Below are positions 32,886 to 42,179 of a stretch of 64,000 bases of DNA, in pieces. Position numbers and translations under genes: made by a program. Numbering within the stretch: position 1 is the stretch's first letter; every line of letters starts with the position of its first letter. The DNA is taken from assembly GCA_949948895.1 (NCBI GenBank), contig CATLHE010000001.1:62001-126000 (forward strand). The letters run 5' to 3'. Source of the stretch: an uncultured Christensenella sp. (lineage in GTDB: Bacteria; Bacillota; Clostridia; Christensenellales; Pumilibacteraceae). The notes below the pieces were generated by a model that did no database searches, was not told where the DNA came from, and was given only the letters and a program-made list of their open reading frames with translations.

Positions 32886-35348
32886 ATGGACGCTTTTAAA
32901 TACGCCGCGGGCATAGTCGTAGCCGCGCTTGCGCTGATCATTGCATTTGCAGTAACGATTTGGGGCTATCTAAAATATTGCGCCAAGCATCCTTCAAAGA
33001 AACTTCGTGCGGAAATTTCGGTCGTTATTTCGGCTGTTTGCGTCAGCTTGATAATACGCTTGGCGATTGGGTATGCTGCTTTGCCGAATAAGGATATGAC
33101 GGTCGGCGCGGAGTCTTTGTTTCAAGGCATAATGTCAGCTGTCGCCGGACTGTTGTTAGATGCGCCCGACGATATATCTACTTTCGGGTTTACTAACGGC
33201 TTATCGGCGTGCTTCTATTATGGGCTTATAGCTTACGTCGGATTTGTTTTTCTTGCCGTTATTACGGTAGGTATAAGCTATGATTTTTATTCTAAGGTTC
33301 AAACCGCGTTCATGCGGCTTCGTAAGGATCGTACGTATTATGTGTTCACCTCTGTTACCAAAGACAGTTTGGTGCTTGCCGAGGACATAAAAGCTCATGA
33401 GAGCAGGATAACAGGTCGGCATTTTATTATAATTTTCCTCGAGGGCGGAGAATCGTCATTTTCGCGAAAAAACCCGTTGCACCGTAAAATTATGGAGAAC
33501 GGTTTCTATTATTTTTCCGATCCGCGTAGCGACGATAAAGGAAGAACCGTTTCTATTTTCGCTAAATTCAAGTTCAAGGCCGGGCATTTTAAAAATACTA
33601 ACGATGAAAACCGTAACAAGCTTTTTCACGTTTTTGCACTCGATGACGGCGACGACTACGAAAGCAATAACGCGGACATTATTTTCGACGACATTACGGC
33701 AACGCTCGATAAGTATGTTTACCGTAAAAAAGGTCTGATAGTCAACGATATACCTACGGTGATAAATTACCACATTTTAGCCGGAGGCGAAATTAATTAC
33801 GAAAGTTACGACCGTCGTACAGACGACGTATTTTTGAAGCGGTTGAGCGATCTTAGAACCGACAATGCGTCAGCAATTTCGTTCGAAACGAAAGATGTGG
33901 ATTTTATAAAGGAAATCAACGGAAAAATTCAAATCAACGTCGTAAACGAAGCTACACTATCGTCATACGAATTGGTATCCGCTAGGAACATGTACCTCGA
34001 TAGGATGGACGGAAACGCTTTTGAGCGTGATTCCATGCCCGACGGTTGCGGCGCTTATAGAATAGCCGTCATAGGCTTCGGTAAAACGGGGCAGTACGCC
34101 ATGGAAGAGCTGTACACGCACACTGCGCACTTGATTAAGGATAATAATGATTATGTCCCCACTCAGTTTATTGCCGATATTTACGACGCGCATATAGACG
34201 ACAAGTCGGGAATTTTTGCGTATAATCATCCGCTATTCCGTTGCATGCAAAGCGATAAGTCATCGCCGCAAGAAACAAAAGAAGTAGTCGCCGCGGCAAA
34301 CGCTATATCGGGAAAGGCGATTGACGTATTATATTCCGAGTGTGCCGAAAAGACAGGCAGAGAGATCAAGAAAGCCAAAAAGTTTATTGACGAAAAAATG
34401 GCGTTCCCCATAGTCGTCATGCATAAAGAGAATTGTTTTAAATATCCGTTTATGGATGACGAAGGTACGGAGATCGCATTAAAAGCCGTTTGCGATAATA
34501 ATATACGAGACTTTGTTGTAGCGCTCGGTAATGACGAACGCAATATCGCTATGGCAAATATGTTGATAGGCAGTTTTAACCGCGTATTTTTGGAGTTGCA
34601 GCAAAGCGGTAAAAAATCGATTTTGCCCAAGATAAAGATTTATGTCAATCTTATAGAAAGTCGAAATTTATCGTTATTGGATTGGCGGACGGATAGCAAT
34701 CGACCGACGGGCGATATCGCGCAAGAATGTATTGCCGTTCCCGATCTATCCGTAATACCTTTCGGGTTAAGAGAAAAAATGTACTCATACGATTCCTTTG
34801 TAGATGATTACAAAGAGCGTTTATATAATTTCGGTTACAGCATTTTGTCTGAAATAATCGATGAAAAAAACCAAACCGAAATCAATAGCAACAGGAATCG
34901 GTATGACGATTTTAAAATAAAACTCGCAAGCAATTATAATTGTTATCGAAAAGATGAGAATGTAAGCGACAAGTGGATGAAGCTCAATTGGTTCTTGCGG
35001 ATATCCAATAAGTCCGCGCTCGCATTTGCTATCAATTACTATAAATATAAAAACGAAAAAAAAGAATATTTGCAAGACGAAGATTGGGATTATTTGATGA
35101 GGTTGGAGCATGAACGCTGGAGCAGATTTTTTATTTCCCACGGATGGATGTACGCTACGTACAATAAATCCGGAATTTTATCGAAAGAATCTAAAGAAAT
35201 CGAAAAAACATATAGGCGAAGTTTGAGACAGCATAACTGTTTGTGTCCGTTCGACGAAATGTTAGACGATAGCACCAAGGCTTACGACAGAGGAAACGTA
35301 GAACTTGGTTTTGTAGAGGGGATAGCAAACCCACAAACGACGGCTTGA
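32886..35348 (+). CDS. Large membrane protein with Rossmann-like domains and C-terminal RyR-like domain
   Basis: An 820-residue protein. Three clear helices lie at about 5-29, 43-67 and 112-133. Two tandem nucleotide-binding-like regions follow: residues 148-370 (YYVFTSVTKDSLVLAEDI, HFIIIFLEGG) and 390-640, whose IAVIGFGKTGQYAMEEL has the GxGxxG of TrkA-N or RCK domains. The C-terminus (about 735-800) reads LEHERWSRFF and later LRQHNCLCPFDEM, the pattern of bacterial RyR-like domains, which bind small ligands. No TxGYG potassium filter is present, so it is not a standard channel. It probably senses a nucleotide and acts at the membrane. The exact family is uncertain. Confidence 0.65.
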   Translation: MDAFKYAAGIVVAALALIIAFAVTIWGYLKYCAKHPSKKLRAEISVVISAVCVSLIIRLAIGYAALPNKDMTVGAESLFQGIMSAVAGLLLDAPDDISTFGFTNGLSACFYYGLIAYVGFVFLAVITVGISYDFYSKVQTAFMRLRKDRTYYVFTSVTKDSLVLAEDIKAHESRITGRHFIIIFLEGGESSFSRKNPLHRKIMENGFYYFSDPRSDDKGRTVSIFAKFKFKAGHFKNTNDENRNKLFHVFALDDGDDYESNNADIIFDDITATLDKYVYRKKGLIVNDIPTVINYHILAGGEINYESYDRRTDDVFLKRLSDLRTDNASAISFETKDVDFIKEINGKIQINVVNEATLSSYELVSARNMYLDRMDGNAFERDSMPDGCGAYRIAVIGFGKTGQYAMEELYTHTAHLIKDNNDYVPTQFIADIYDAHIDDKSGIFAYNHPLFRCMQSDKSSPQETKEVVAAANAISGKAIDVLYSECAEKTGREIKKAKKFIDEKMAFPIVVMHKENCFKYPFMDDEGTEIALKAVCDNNIRDFVVALGNDERNIAMANMLIGSFNRVFLELQQSGKKSILPKIKIYVNLIESRNLSLLDWRTDSNRPTGDIAQECIAVPDLSVIPFGLREKMYSYDSFVDDYKERLYNFGYSILSEIIDEKNQTEINSNRNRYDDFKIKLASNYNCYRKDENVSDKWMKLNWFLRISNKSALAFAINYYKYKNEKKEYLQDEDWDYLMRLEHERWSRFFISHGWMYATYNKSGILSKESKEIEKTYRRSLRQHNCLCPFDEMLDDSTKAYDRGNVELGFVEGIANPQTTA

Positions 35349-35373
35349 CATAACGCCGTAATGGGTGTATAAT
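35345..35373 (+). promoter_or_regulatory. Promoter of the small four-helix protein gene
   Basis: TTGACA and TATAAT are 17 bases apart. The -35 overlaps the stop codon of the RyR-like gene. Confidence 0.87.
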
Positions 35374-35413
35374 TTATTGTATAGACTCGTGAAGAGTTAA
35401 ATAGGAGGATCGA

Positions 35414-35923
35414 ATGAAAGAAAAGAAGACTGTTTTGGCGGTCGTGCTCGGCGTTTCCGCCGTGTCGTTGATCGCCGCGATTATCGCCGGGCTTGCCGAT
35501 AGCTTGTCGTTGTTGATAGACGGCAAATACATAGCGAGCTATAGTGACGGCTTGACTGTGAAAACGGGCGTTTTGCAGTTGATAGCATTGGTATTGGGTA
35601 TAGCTACGCTTGCCGTCTGTATTTATGCCGCAGTAAAGCATAAGAATTTAAGTAGGGTTCTGATAATACTGACGGCGATTTCCGTCCTGTATTTTATCGT
35701 CTCGGTGATAGTGTTCAGAGCGACGATGCCTAAGAGTTCATATAGCGGAGAAATTACTCAGAAGGATTACGTGCTATTCTTATCTTTCTTGACGTCTATA
35801 ATATCTGTTACCGTTTCCAATGCTCTTGTTGCTATATCGTCTTTATTTTTATTCCGCGAATCTACGAAAGACAAAGAGCACGTAGAAGAGAGCGCAGTAA
35901 ATAACACAGAGCCTAACACGTAA
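35414..35923 (+). CDS. Unknown four-helix membrane protein
   Basis: A 169-residue protein with four predicted membrane helices at about 8-28, 52-73, 81-102 and 122-148. A polar loop (DGKYIASYSDGLTVKTG) lies between helices 1 and 2. The C-terminal 20 residues are polar and acidic. Ribosome site ataggaggatcg. I recognise no family. It has its own promoter and terminator in the island, so a link with its neighbours rests on position only. Confidence 0.65.
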   Translation: MKEKKTVLAVVLGVSAVSLIAAIIAGLADSLSLLIDGKYIASYSDGLTVKTGVLQLIALVLGIATLAVCIYAAVKHKNLSRVLIILTAISVLYFIVSVIVFRATMPKSSYSGEITQKDYVLFLSFLTSIISVTVSNALVAISSLFLFRESTKDKEHVEESAVNNTEPNT

Positions 35924-35957
35924 AATAACTTACTATAAATTCAGTTGCTTAAAATAA

Positions 35958-35996
35958 GAGAAGGGTATGTGCCTCATTGCGCGCCCTTCTTTTTTG
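35958..35996 (+). terminator. Terminator after the four-helix protein gene
   Basis: AGAAGGG pairs with CCCTTCT across an 18-base loop; TTTTTTG follows. Confidence 0.8.
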
Positions 35997-36036
35997 TAAT
36001 ACAAAAAAATATTTATAAATTTATTCGATAAAACGC

Positions 36037-36065
36037 TTGATTTTATTATTTTCTTGTGTTATATT
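36037..36065 (+). promoter_or_regulatory. Promoter of the FtsH-like AAA+ gene
   Basis: TTGATT and TATATT are 17 bases apart. The leader of the predicted transcript is about 97 bases. Confidence 0.7.
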
Positions 36066-36168
36066 AGCTTTCACTTTGTTTTTGAGAAAGTATGGAGGTG
36101 TCACTAAACTTTATTCGATTATATGATTGTACGGTATAGCTAATTTTTGTATTTATAAGGAGGTTTGT

Positions 36169-37545
36169 ATGTATACGTTTGATAGTATCGCCGGTTATGC
36201 GGCGGAAAAGGAAGAATTGAAAAAGTTGTGTGATATACTCATAAACGAGGACAAGTATCTTCAAAAGGGAGCTAGAGTTCCCAAGGGACTCATTCTCTAC
36301 GGCGCGCCCGGAGTAGGTAAGACGCTTTTTGCTAAGGTTTTGGCTAATGAGTGCAAGATGCCGCTGCAAGTCATAGACATAACAGATCTTTCGCTCACTC
36401 AGTCTATTTGCGACAAGATCAAATCGGCGTTCAACAGCGCAAAAAACAGCGATAAGCTTACTATGATCTATATGGACGAGATAGACAAAGTTTTGCCTAA
36501 TTTGTCCGAAAGGTATGTATCCGATCAATCTAAAACCATATTGACGCAACTGCTCACGCTTATAGACGGCATCGAGACTATGCAAAGGGTGTTTTTTGTC
36601 GCGTCCTGTAACGATTATGATGACTTGCCGTCGTCGCTCGTGCGACCCGGGCGTATCGATCGAAAGATCAATATATCTTTGCCTGATCAAGCGTCTCGGA
36701 CGGCTATACTCGAATTGTACATAGGCAGAAGCAAGTGTACTTTTGAGCAGAGCGTCGGCGAAATATCGTCGTTATGCAACGGGCTAAGCTGTTCGGGCTT
36801 GGAAATGCTCGTCAATGAGTGTATTATCGAGTCAGATGAAAACAACTTTGTACCCGCGCGTACTGTCTTTGATCAGATCGAAAAAATCAAGAGAGAGGAC
36901 ATAATCCGTAACGTACCTTTGGAAGAACGCCGATTAAACGCCGCGCATCAAGTAGGGCACTATGTTGTCGGTCAGGTCTTGCACAGGTGCAAAAGTTCGA
37001 TAGTTCGTGACGACGAACGCGTTTGCAATTCGTTTTACGACGCATTTTTGAACGCGGACTCCGACTATGATTTTGACTATGACGACTGCGACGACGATGA
37101 CGGCGTATCGGATATAGCGACCAATGCCGAGTCGGATGAAAGCATTTATTTTGTCAAAGAAGACTTTCTCGATTTGTTCGCCGTTCTTTGCGCGGGCAGT
37201 GTCGGCGAGCAGCTTTTTTACAAGGGTGTAACGGATAACTGTCGTTCGGACATGGATCGTATGAGGTGGTTGTTCATAAATATGGCGGAAAGCGGTATGT
37301 TCGGAACCGATCTTTTGTACAATAGAAACGCCGCCGGGTATTTGCCGTATCCGCAAAGCATGATCGACGATCTGAACGATATATATTTTTGTATTCTCAA
37401 AGAGGCTGAAAAGCGTTCGCTCAACATCTTAAAATCAAATGAGCACGCTTGCCGTAGCTTGATCAAAGCGTCGATTTCAAACAAAGTGCTTGACTCCGAC
37501 AGTCTGGATGATTTGGTTGGTTCTGTCGGCGGATTGGTTCGATAG
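36169..37545 (+). CDS. Soluble FtsH-like AAA+ protein with altered M41 active site
   Basis: The ATG at 36169 follows AAGGAGG and gives 458 residues. Residues 1-240 are an FtsH/Cdc48-type AAA+ domain: Walker A GAPGVGKT (45-52), Walker B MIYMDEIDK (99-107), sensor VASCNDYDD, and Arg fingers in RPGRIDRK. Residues 255-400 follow the M41 peptidase, but the zinc motif HExxH reads HQVGH (260-264), so the catalytic Glu is Gln. The Asp ligand region NCRSDMDRM (about 357-365) is kept. The FtsH N-terminal membrane helices are absent, and a very acidic loop (DYDFDYDDCDDDD) is inserted at 300-311. Probably an unfoldase or adaptor without proteolysis. Confidence 0.82.
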   Translation: MYTFDSIAGYAAEKEELKKLCDILINEDKYLQKGARVPKGLILYGAPGVGKTLFAKVLANECKMPLQVIDITDLSLTQSICDKIKSAFNSAKNSDKLTMIYMDEIDKVLPNLSERYVSDQSKTILTQLLTLIDGIETMQRVFFVASCNDYDDLPSSLVRPGRIDRKINISLPDQASRTAILELYIGRSKCTFEQSVGEISSLCNGLSCSGLEMLVNECIIESDENNFVPARTVFDQIEKIKREDIIRNVPLEERRLNAAHQVGHYVVGQVLHRCKSSIVRDDERVCNSFYDAFLNADSDYDFDYDDCDDDDGVSDIATNAESDESIYFVKEDFLDLFAVLCAGSVGEQLFYKGVTDNCRSDMDRMRWLFINMAESGMFGTDLLYNRNAAGYLPYPQSMIDDLNDIYFCILKEAEKRSLNILKSNEHACRSLIKASISNKVLDSDSLDDLVGSVGGLVR

Positions 37546-37772
37546 AAAGCTAAACGTTTTATCTTTGAAAGGACAAGCAACGTAATATTGTACAAAATCA
37601 TTTGCGACGGGAGCGTCACTCGGTTTGAGCGGTAAATATATACCCATAGCGAGTGCCGCTTCGTTGCATCTTATTTAAAATATTTTCTATTTTATTACCG
37701 TTGTACCGTGCCGGCTTTTATACAGTAAAGAGTCGGGATATATATGTTTGCTTTGTGTATTGTACGAATCAC

Positions 37773-37801
37773 TTGACAATTATATAGATATATAGTACAA
37801 T
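37773..37801 (+). promoter_or_regulatory. Promoter of dgt-dnaG-rpoD region
   Basis: TTGACA and TACAAT are 17 bases apart. The predicted +1 is near 37808, giving dgt a leader of about 240 bases. Confidence 0.83.
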
Positions 37802-37822
37802 GCATACGTGGAGGTGCGAAAA

Positions 37823-37909
37823 GTGATAGATGGCGATTTTTGCTTCATAATATCGACGGGAGAAAGAGGTGACGGAAGTTTGCCGGAACTGACGTTAAAA
37901 ATCGTATAA
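37823..37909 (+). CDS. Possible 28-residue leader peptide
   Basis: A GTG starts 29 codons, with ggaggtg eight bases upstream and only about 15 bases after the predicted transcript start. The peptide (VIDGDFCFIISTGERGDG and on) has no recognised motif or run of one amino acid. It may be a leader peptide of the dgt-dnaG-rpoD transcript or chance. Two lines support it: a good ribosome site and its place at the 5' end. Confidence 0.3.
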   Translation: MIDGDFCFIISTGERGDGSLPELTLKIV

Positions 37910-38050
37910 AGCAATAAATCGGTCGGTCGGATGCGAGCTTTTCGGTGTTATGCGCTTAAGTAAGCGTCCGCTCGGCTATCGAAGGTCGAAACGCTTTTAA
38001 CGACGTTTCGGCTTTTGGACTTTTAAAAAGAAGGTAAAGAACCGATCGAC

Positions 38051-39043
38051 ATGGACTACAAAGCGGTTACTTACGAGATACAGGACAAATATTTGTCTCC
38101 GTACGCGTGCAAAGATAAGGACACAAAAGGCAGGGCAAGAGCTGTTGCGCCGTGCCCGATGCGTACCGAATTTCAGCGCGACCGCGACAAGATAATCCAT
38201 TGTAAAGCATTCCGCAGGCTAAAACACAAGACGCAGGTATTTTTGTCGCCCGAAGGCGATCATTATCGTACGAGACTTACGCACACGCTCGAAGTAAGTC
38301 AGATAGCGCGGACGATTGCAAGGTGCTTGCGGCTTAACGAAGATCTGACCGAGGCTATCGCTTTGGGACACGATCTCGGACATACGCCTTACGGGCATGC
38401 GGGCGAGCGCGCGCTGTCCAAGTTTACGCACTTCGCGCACAACGAGCAGAGTTTGCGCATGGTGGACGTAATAGAAAATGACGGCGCGGGCATGAATCTT
38501 ACATACGAAGTACGCGACGGTATACTGCACCACACGGGCGACGGCGAAGCCGCTACGCTCGAAGGCAGAGCCGTGGCGTTTGCCGACAGGATAGCGTACA
38601 TCAATCACGATATAGACGACGCGGTAAGAGGCGGGATAATAACGAGCGCGGACATACCCGAGCGGTTCATCAAGCTGTTCGGTAAGACACATTCGGAGCG
38701 TATTTCGTCGATGATCGCCGATATAATTAACGTGAGTTATGGCAAAGATAATATTGCCCAATCGTCCGAGTTTCGCGACGGAACGAGAGAACTGCGCGCG
38801 TTTATGTTCGATAAGGTGTACACTTCGCCGAGCGCCAAGTCGGAAGAAAAAAAGGCTATCAAAATGATAGAGTATCTGTACCTTTACTACTGTGCGCACG
38901 AGCAGGAAATGCCGCTGCAGTTCGTATACGGCACGGAGCCTATCGAGCGTCGCGTGTGCGACTTTATTTCCACGATGTCCGACCGATACGCCGTGCGCTT
39001 GTTCGAGGATATAATAGTACCGAAAAGCTGGTCTAAAATTTAG
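38051..39043 (+). CDS. dgt: Deoxyguanosinetriphosphate triphosphohydrolase-like HD protein
   Basis: A 330-residue HD-domain dNTPase that cuts dNTPs to nucleoside and triphosphate. Motifs are FRRLKHKTQVF, HTLEVSQIARTIAR, then ALGHDLGHTPYGHAGE with the HD pair and the downstream metal-binding His. It starts with ATG 38051, eight bases after aagaaggtaaag. dnaG begins 25 bases after its stop; a dNTPase, the primase and the main sigma factor in one transcript is a known Clostridia layout. Confidence 0.95.
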   Translation: MDYKAVTYEIQDKYLSPYACKDKDTKGRARAVAPCPMRTEFQRDRDKIIHCKAFRRLKHKTQVFLSPEGDHYRTRLTHTLEVSQIARTIARCLRLNEDLTEAIALGHDLGHTPYGHAGERALSKFTHFAHNEQSLRMVDVIENDGAGMNLTYEVRDGILHHTGDGEAATLEGRAVAFADRIAYINHDIDDAVRGGIITSADIPERFIKLFGKTHSERISSMIADIINVSYGKDNIAQSSEFRDGTRELRAFMFDKVYTSPSAKSEEKKAIKMIEYLYLYYCAHEQEMPLQFVYGTEPIERRVCDFISTMSDRYAVRLFEDIIVPKSWSKI

Positions 39044-39068
39044 CGGCGTTCGGACGAAAAGGTTTTTT

Positions 39069-40832
39069 GTGAGCAGTAAAGAGTTTTCCGATTTTATTAC
39101 GGCGGTACTCGATAAGACCGATATAGTTTCGCTCATATCGAGATACGTCAAGTTGGATCGCAAGGGAAATACGCATTGGGCGTGTTGCCCGTTTCATCAC
39201 GAAAACCAGCCGTCTTTTGCAGTCAATGCGGAGCGTCAGTTCTTTCACTGTTTCGGCTGTAAAGAAAGCGGCAACGCGCTGTCGTTTGTCATGAAGATAG
39301 AGAATATCGAGTTTTACGACGCGCTTAAAATACTCGCCGAGCAAGCGGGAATGGAGATACCCAAAACGAGCGGCGGGTATGAGCGGCAGATCGACCGCAA
39401 ACAGCGCGAAGCGTTGTACACGCTCATGCGCGACGCGGCGCGGCATTATCACGACAATCTGTCCGACCCGCGCGCGAAAAAGTTTGTCGACTATCTCAAA
39501 GACAGACAGATCCCGCCAAACATGATAACGCGGTTCGGACTGGGCGCGAGCCTCGATTTTACGGAAATGCTCTCGTATTTACAGTCAAAGGGGTATACGT
39601 ACGAGCAAATACACGCCGCGGGTATAGCGGAGTCCAAGGACGGGCGCAAGTACGACGTGTTCGGCGGGCGGCTTATGTACCCGATAATAGACAACATGAA
39701 CCGCGTCGTCGCGTTCGGCGGGCGCACGCTCGAACAGGACGCGCACTTCGCCAAGTACCGCAACAGCACGCAGACCGACATTTTCGATAAGTCAAACGTT
39801 ATTTACGGCATCAATCTGCTCAAAAAGCGCAAAAGCAAAAAGCCTATCGATTACGTCATTATGACGGAAGGATATATGGACGTTATCGCGCTTCATAAAG
39901 GCGGGTTCGATACGGCGGTCGCGTCTATGGGCACGGCGCTCACAGCCAAGCAAGCGAGACAGCTCAAGCTGTACAGCGACCTTGTGTATATCAGTTACGA
40001 CGGCGATACGGCGGGGCAAAAGGCAACGCTGCGCGGGCTCGATATCCTGCGCGAGACGGGGCTAATAGTCAAGGTCGTAAGACTACCCGAAGGTCAAGAC
40101 CCCGACGACGTTATAAAACGCGGAGGGAGCGAGGCGTATCAAAAGCTTTTGGATGAGGCTGTTCCGCTTACGGCATACAAGATAGACGTGTTGCGCTCGA
40201 AGTACGATCTTGCCGATCCCGACAGGCGCGCTATGTTCGCGATAGAAGCTACGGGCGTTGTGGCGGCGCTTGATAACCCGGTAGAACAGGAACAGTATCT
40301 CAGATACATTTCCGGATTGACGGGGTTCTCGACTGAGGCGCTTATGCGTCAAGCCGATATATCGCCAAAAAGCATCGGACAAGCGTCTAAAAATACGGTC
40401 GCACAGCAACAGCAAAGGTCGCAGGAAGCCGAGCAAAAGCCCGTGGACAAGACGACCGAAGGTATGCTCACTTTCTTGCTCGCGAGCATGCTTCAAGCCC
40501 GAGACTACGTTGACTACGATCTCGACGTAAGCGGGGCGATGACGGACGAGTTTTCGTTGAGGCTGTACAAGTTTTGTCGCGAAAAGCGCGAAAACGCGCC
40601 AAAGGCGTATGAGTACGAGTTCGGCGAAGCCGATACGGCGCGGATCAACGAACTGCTCGATTACAGGTTCATCGACGGCGACGGTAAAAAAAAGTTTGTC
40701 GATATCGAGCGAAAACTGTATTGCAAAGTGCTTGAAGACGAGCGTCGGGCATTGATAGCGGAAAACAACCCCGCAAAAATGGTGCGCATAAAAGCAATCA
40801 ACGACGAAATCTATAAATATAAACACAGTTAA
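39069..40832 (+). CDS. dnaG: DNA primase
   Basis: A 587-residue primase that makes RNA primers for replication. The CHC2 zinc domain (CCPFHHENQPSF, HCFGCKESG) is at 40-65. The TOPRIM core carries VIMTEGYMDVIALH with the catalytic Glu near residue 265 and SYDGDTAGQKA with the Asp pair near residue 318. The C-terminal part binds DnaB. It starts with GTG 39069, after aaaagg. rpoD follows 15 bases later. Confidence 0.97.
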   Translation: MSSKEFSDFITAVLDKTDIVSLISRYVKLDRKGNTHWACCPFHHENQPSFAVNAERQFFHCFGCKESGNALSFVMKIENIEFYDALKILAEQAGMEIPKTSGGYERQIDRKQREALYTLMRDAARHYHDNLSDPRAKKFVDYLKDRQIPPNMITRFGLGASLDFTEMLSYLQSKGYTYEQIHAAGIAESKDGRKYDVFGGRLMYPIIDNMNRVVAFGGRTLEQDAHFAKYRNSTQTDIFDKSNVIYGINLLKKRKSKKPIDYVIMTEGYMDVIALHKGGFDTAVASMGTALTAKQARQLKLYSDLVYISYDGDTAGQKATLRGLDILRETGLIVKVVRLPEGQDPDDVIKRGGSEAYQKLLDEAVPLTAYKIDVLRSKYDLADPDRRAMFAIEATGVVAALDNPVEQEQYLRYISGLTGFSTEALMRQADISPKSIGQASKNTVAQQQQRSQEAEQKPVDKTTEGMLTFLLASMLQARDYVDYDLDVSGAMTDEFSLRLYKFCREKRENAPKAYEYEFGEADTARINELLDYRFIDGDGKKKFVDIERKLYCKVLEDERRALIAENNPAKMVRIKAINDEIYKYKHS

Positions 40833-40847
40833 ACGGGAGAACACGAT

Positions 40848-42179
40848 ATGAAAGAAAAAAACAAAGATAAAAACGCCAACGCGGCAAAACAAGCGGCGGA
40901 AAATGTAGCCGAATCGGCTGTATACACGCCGCCCGCGGCGATAGTCGAAGCTCTCAACGAGCTTATACATGACGCCTCTAAATCGGGCGGGATCGAATAT
41001 AACGTGCTTTCCGAGAGACTTGTGTTGCTCGAAGCGGGCGCGGACGATATGGATTACGCGCTCAAAATGTTCGAAGACGACGGTATAAGCATACTTAAAG
41101 ACGGCGTAAAAGCGCCCATTCTCACTTCTAAAATGAACAATGCGCTTTCCAAGCTCATTGCGCTCGGAAGGTCGCGCGGATATTTGTCCAATGTGGAGAT
41201 AGGCGAAAAACTTACGCTCGAATGCGGCGCGGATGCGCAGCAGCTAGAAGAAGCTATGCGCATTATCAACGAGAGCGGCATAGAAATAACTGACGGGCAA
41301 GTCAAGCGCGCCGAGCTCAAAAGCATAGAGAGCATGCTCGGCGAAGTAAATACCGACGATCCCGTAAAAGTCTACTTAAAAGATATAGGCAAGATACCCC
41401 TGCTTTCCGCAGAAGAGGAGACCGTGCTCGCCCAGCTCATGTCGGACGGCGACGAGGACGCCAAAAAGAAGCTTTCCGAAGCCAACCTTCGGCTTGTCGT
41501 CGCTATCGCCAAGCGTTACGTCGGGCGCGGCATGCAACTTCTCGACCTTATTCAAGAGGGCAACCTCGGTCTTATGAAAGCGGTCGAAAAGTTCGATTAT
41601 ACCAAAGGCTTCAGGTTCTCCACGTACGCCACTTGGTGGATACGTCAGGCGATAACGCGCGCGATAGCCGACCAAGCGCGCACGATACGTATACCCGTGC
41701 ACATGGTGGAAACGATAAACAAGCTTTCGCGCACTATACGTATATTGGTGCAAAAGCTCGGACGCGACCCCACGCCCGAAGAGATAGCCGAGGAAATGGG
41801 GCTTCCCGTCGAGCGCGTGGTGGAAATACAGCGCATAAGCCAAGACCCCGTATCTTTGGAAATGCCCGTCGGCGAGGAAGAGGACAGTCACTTGGGCGAT
41901 TTCTTGGAAGACGAAAAATCAAAAGCTCCGCAGGATTTTGCGGAGGCGGGCATGCTCAAAGAGCAGTTGAAAGCGGTACTGAGCACGCTCACGCCGCGCG
42001 AGGAAATGGTCATAAGGCTCAGGTACGGGCTCGACGACGCGCATCCTCGGACTTTGGAAGACGTAGGTAAGGAGTTCGGCGTAACGCGCGAGCGTATCCG
42101 TCAGATCGAAGCCAAGGCGTTGAGAAAGCTCCGTCATCCCAACCGCTCCAAAAAGCTGAGAGACTTTACCGACAGATGA
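40848..42179 (+). CDS. rpoD: RNA polymerase primary sigma factor with duplicated region 1.1
   Basis: A 443-residue sigma-A. Region 2 ([23 protein letters not shown]... [13 protein letters not shown]) binds core and melts the -10. Region 3 ([15 protein letters not shown]) follows. Region 4 ([35 protein letters not shown]) reads the -35. The N-terminal part is unusual: region 1.1 appears twice, at residues 35-86 (ending [19 protein letters not shown]) and 99-150 (ending [21 protein letters not shown]). These align along most of their length. Most sigma-A proteins have one copy. Start ATG 40848, after aacgggagaaca. Confidence 0.97.
   Translation: MKEKNKDKNANAAKQAAENVAESAVYTPPAAIVEALNELIHDASKSGGIEYNVLSERLVLLEAGADDMDYALKMFEDDGISILKDGVKAPILTSKMNNALSKLIALGRSRGYLSNVEIGEKLTLECGADAQQLEEAMRIINESGIEITDGQVKRAELKSIESMLGEVNTDDPVKVYLKDIGKIPLLSAEEETVLAQLMSDGDEDAKKKLSEANLRLVVAIAKRYVGRGMQLLDLIQEGNLGLMKAVEKFDYTKGFRFSTYATWWIRQAITRAIADQARTIRIPVHMVETINKLSRTIRILVQKLGRDPTPEEIAEEMGLPVERVVEIQRISQDPVSLEMPVGEEEDSHLGDFLEDEKSKAPQDFAEAGMLKEQLKAVLSTLTPREEMVIRLRYGLDDAHPRTLEDVGKEFGVTRERIRQIEAKALRKLRHPNRSKKLRDFTDR

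Larger units (their letters stand above)
37546..38050 (+). other. 505-base region without a clear gene upstream of dgt
   Basis: The first 200 bases are AT-rich and hold no coding sequence I can support. A consensus promoter lies at 37773. Past it comes a leader of about 240 bases with one good ribosome site (ggaggtg) before a 28-codon frame, then GC-rich sequence with inverted blocks (cggtcggtcgg, aaacgctttt, cgacgtttcgg) just before dgt. The leader is long enough for RNA-based control, but I recognise no known riboswitch. Confidence 0.5.

Noticed and set aside
32886..35348. Potassium channel (RCK-type) assignment for the 820-residue protein
   Set aside because: No TxGYG selectivity filter and no pore-helix pattern between the N-terminal helices.
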